NCBI GenBank assembly: GCA_903824455.1 | Contig: CAIJWY010000073.1 | Span: forward strand, 1-5,229 | DNA: 5,229 nt | From: an uncultured Micrococcales bacterium | GTDB lineage: Bacteria > Actinomycetota > Actinomycetes > Actinomycetales > Microbacteriaceae | Direction: 5' to 3' | Part shown: positions 4,973 through 5,229 of the stretch, piece after piece | How positions within the stretch are numbered: the first letter of the stretch is position 1 | Layout of the letters: each line of letters opens with the position of its first letter | Notes under the pieces: generated by a model | Told to the model about the DNA's origin: nothing | The model's input: the letters and a program-made list of their open reading frames with translations, nothing else | Database searches by the model: none | Program-made: the position numbers and the translations under genes

Positions 4973-5229
4973 GTGGCTAAAACCAACAAAGACCTAGCGA
5001 CCGTGGAGAGCACTCCGGAACACGAATACGCCACCGGGCTAGCCGTAGTTTCTGCCGACAAGATCGGCGATCCTGGTATCGAACCACATCGCGTTCGCAT
5101 GACCGATAAGAGCGTCAAACACGAAAAGGCAGCCGCCCGTCAAGTGGCACTCATGTTCCTAATCTCGATTCTCGGAAGTGCATTCGCTATTTGGGCTTAC
5201 TACGCATTTCCTTTTGACGGAGAAAACGC
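4973..5229 (+). CDS. qcrA: Rieske iron-sulfur subunit of the cytochrome bcc complex, QcrA (partial, 3' end outside window)
   Basis: QcrA carries the 2Fe-2S cluster that takes electrons from menaquinol at the Qo site and hands them to QcrC. Only the first 85 codons are present. They encode a hydrophilic cytoplasmic N-terminus of about 57 residues, containing the segment GDPGIEPHRVRMTD (32-45), which resembles the N-terminal N/DPG-x-PHR-x-R-x-TD pattern of actinobacterial QcrA, then a first membrane helix (about 58-79). Actinobacterial QcrA has three N-terminal helices before the Rieske domain, so two helices and the cluster-binding motifs are outside the window. The call rests on the N-terminal pattern, the first helix and the position directly after qcrC. 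qcrB is expected next. Confidence 0.92.
   Translation, partial: MAKTNKDLATVESTPEHEYATGLAVVSADKIGDPGIEPHRVRMTDKSVKHEKAAARQVALMFLISILGSAFAIWAYYAFPFDGEN

Noticed and set aside
1..5229. CRISPR arrays, transposons, phage genes, tRNA or rRNA genes, toxin-antitoxin pairs or another novel defence system
   Set aside because: No repeat arrays, terminal inverted repeats, transposase motifs or RNA-gene sequences were seen. Almost all of the window is filled by recognisable core genes with similar base composition.

Overview
The window reads as ordinary core chromosome of an actinobacterium, most likely a Microbacteriaceae member of the streamlined freshwater type (Rhodoluna/Aquiluna-like). The evidence is an RbpA transcription factor (found only in Actinobacteria), the divergent trpD | ctaE-qcrC-qcrA arrangement also found in Mycobacterium tuberculosis (trpD, then ctaE, qcrC, qcrA, qcrB), and a G+C content that looks close to 50%, low for this phylum. 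The genus is inference; the phylum is well supported.

Layout, left to right. Positions 1-105 hold the end of a plus-strand membrane protein, possibly an MFS transporter. It converges on rbpA (minus), with the two stop codons sharing bases. Upstream of rbpA, and probably co-transcribed with it, is a glycerophosphodiester phosphodiesterase gene (minus). Divergent from that gene, across only 33 bp, is a two-gene plus-strand unit: a YczE-like integral membrane protein followed by a Nudix hydrolase, joined by an ATGA stop/start overlap. A 48-bp gap with a candidate hairpin separates this unit from the convergent trpD (minus). A 65-bp intergenic region then divides trpD from the respiratory cluster ctaE-qcrC-qcrA (plus), which runs off the right edge inside qcrA.

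The right half encodes parts of the actinobacterial cytochrome bcc-aa3 supercomplex: oxidase subunit III, the membrane-anchored dihaem cytochrome c that replaces soluble cytochrome c, and the start of the Rieske subunit. TrpD does the second step of tryptophan synthesis. RbpA is a housekeeping transcription activator. The phosphodiesterase probably recycles glycerol phosphate from lipid head groups. The YczE-like and Nudix proteins have no assignable substrate.

No undescribed system, mobile element, CRISPR array, tRNA or rRNA is visible. The points most worth a second look are: an apparently leaderless ctaE start with a near-consensus -10; an inverted repeat in the trpD/ctaE divergent region; two unusual residues in the TrpD anthranilate/PRPP-binding loop; and a similar possible leaderless GTG start for the YczE-like gene. 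There is no gene-free stretch longer than 300 bases; the longest is the 65-bp trpD/ctaE region.
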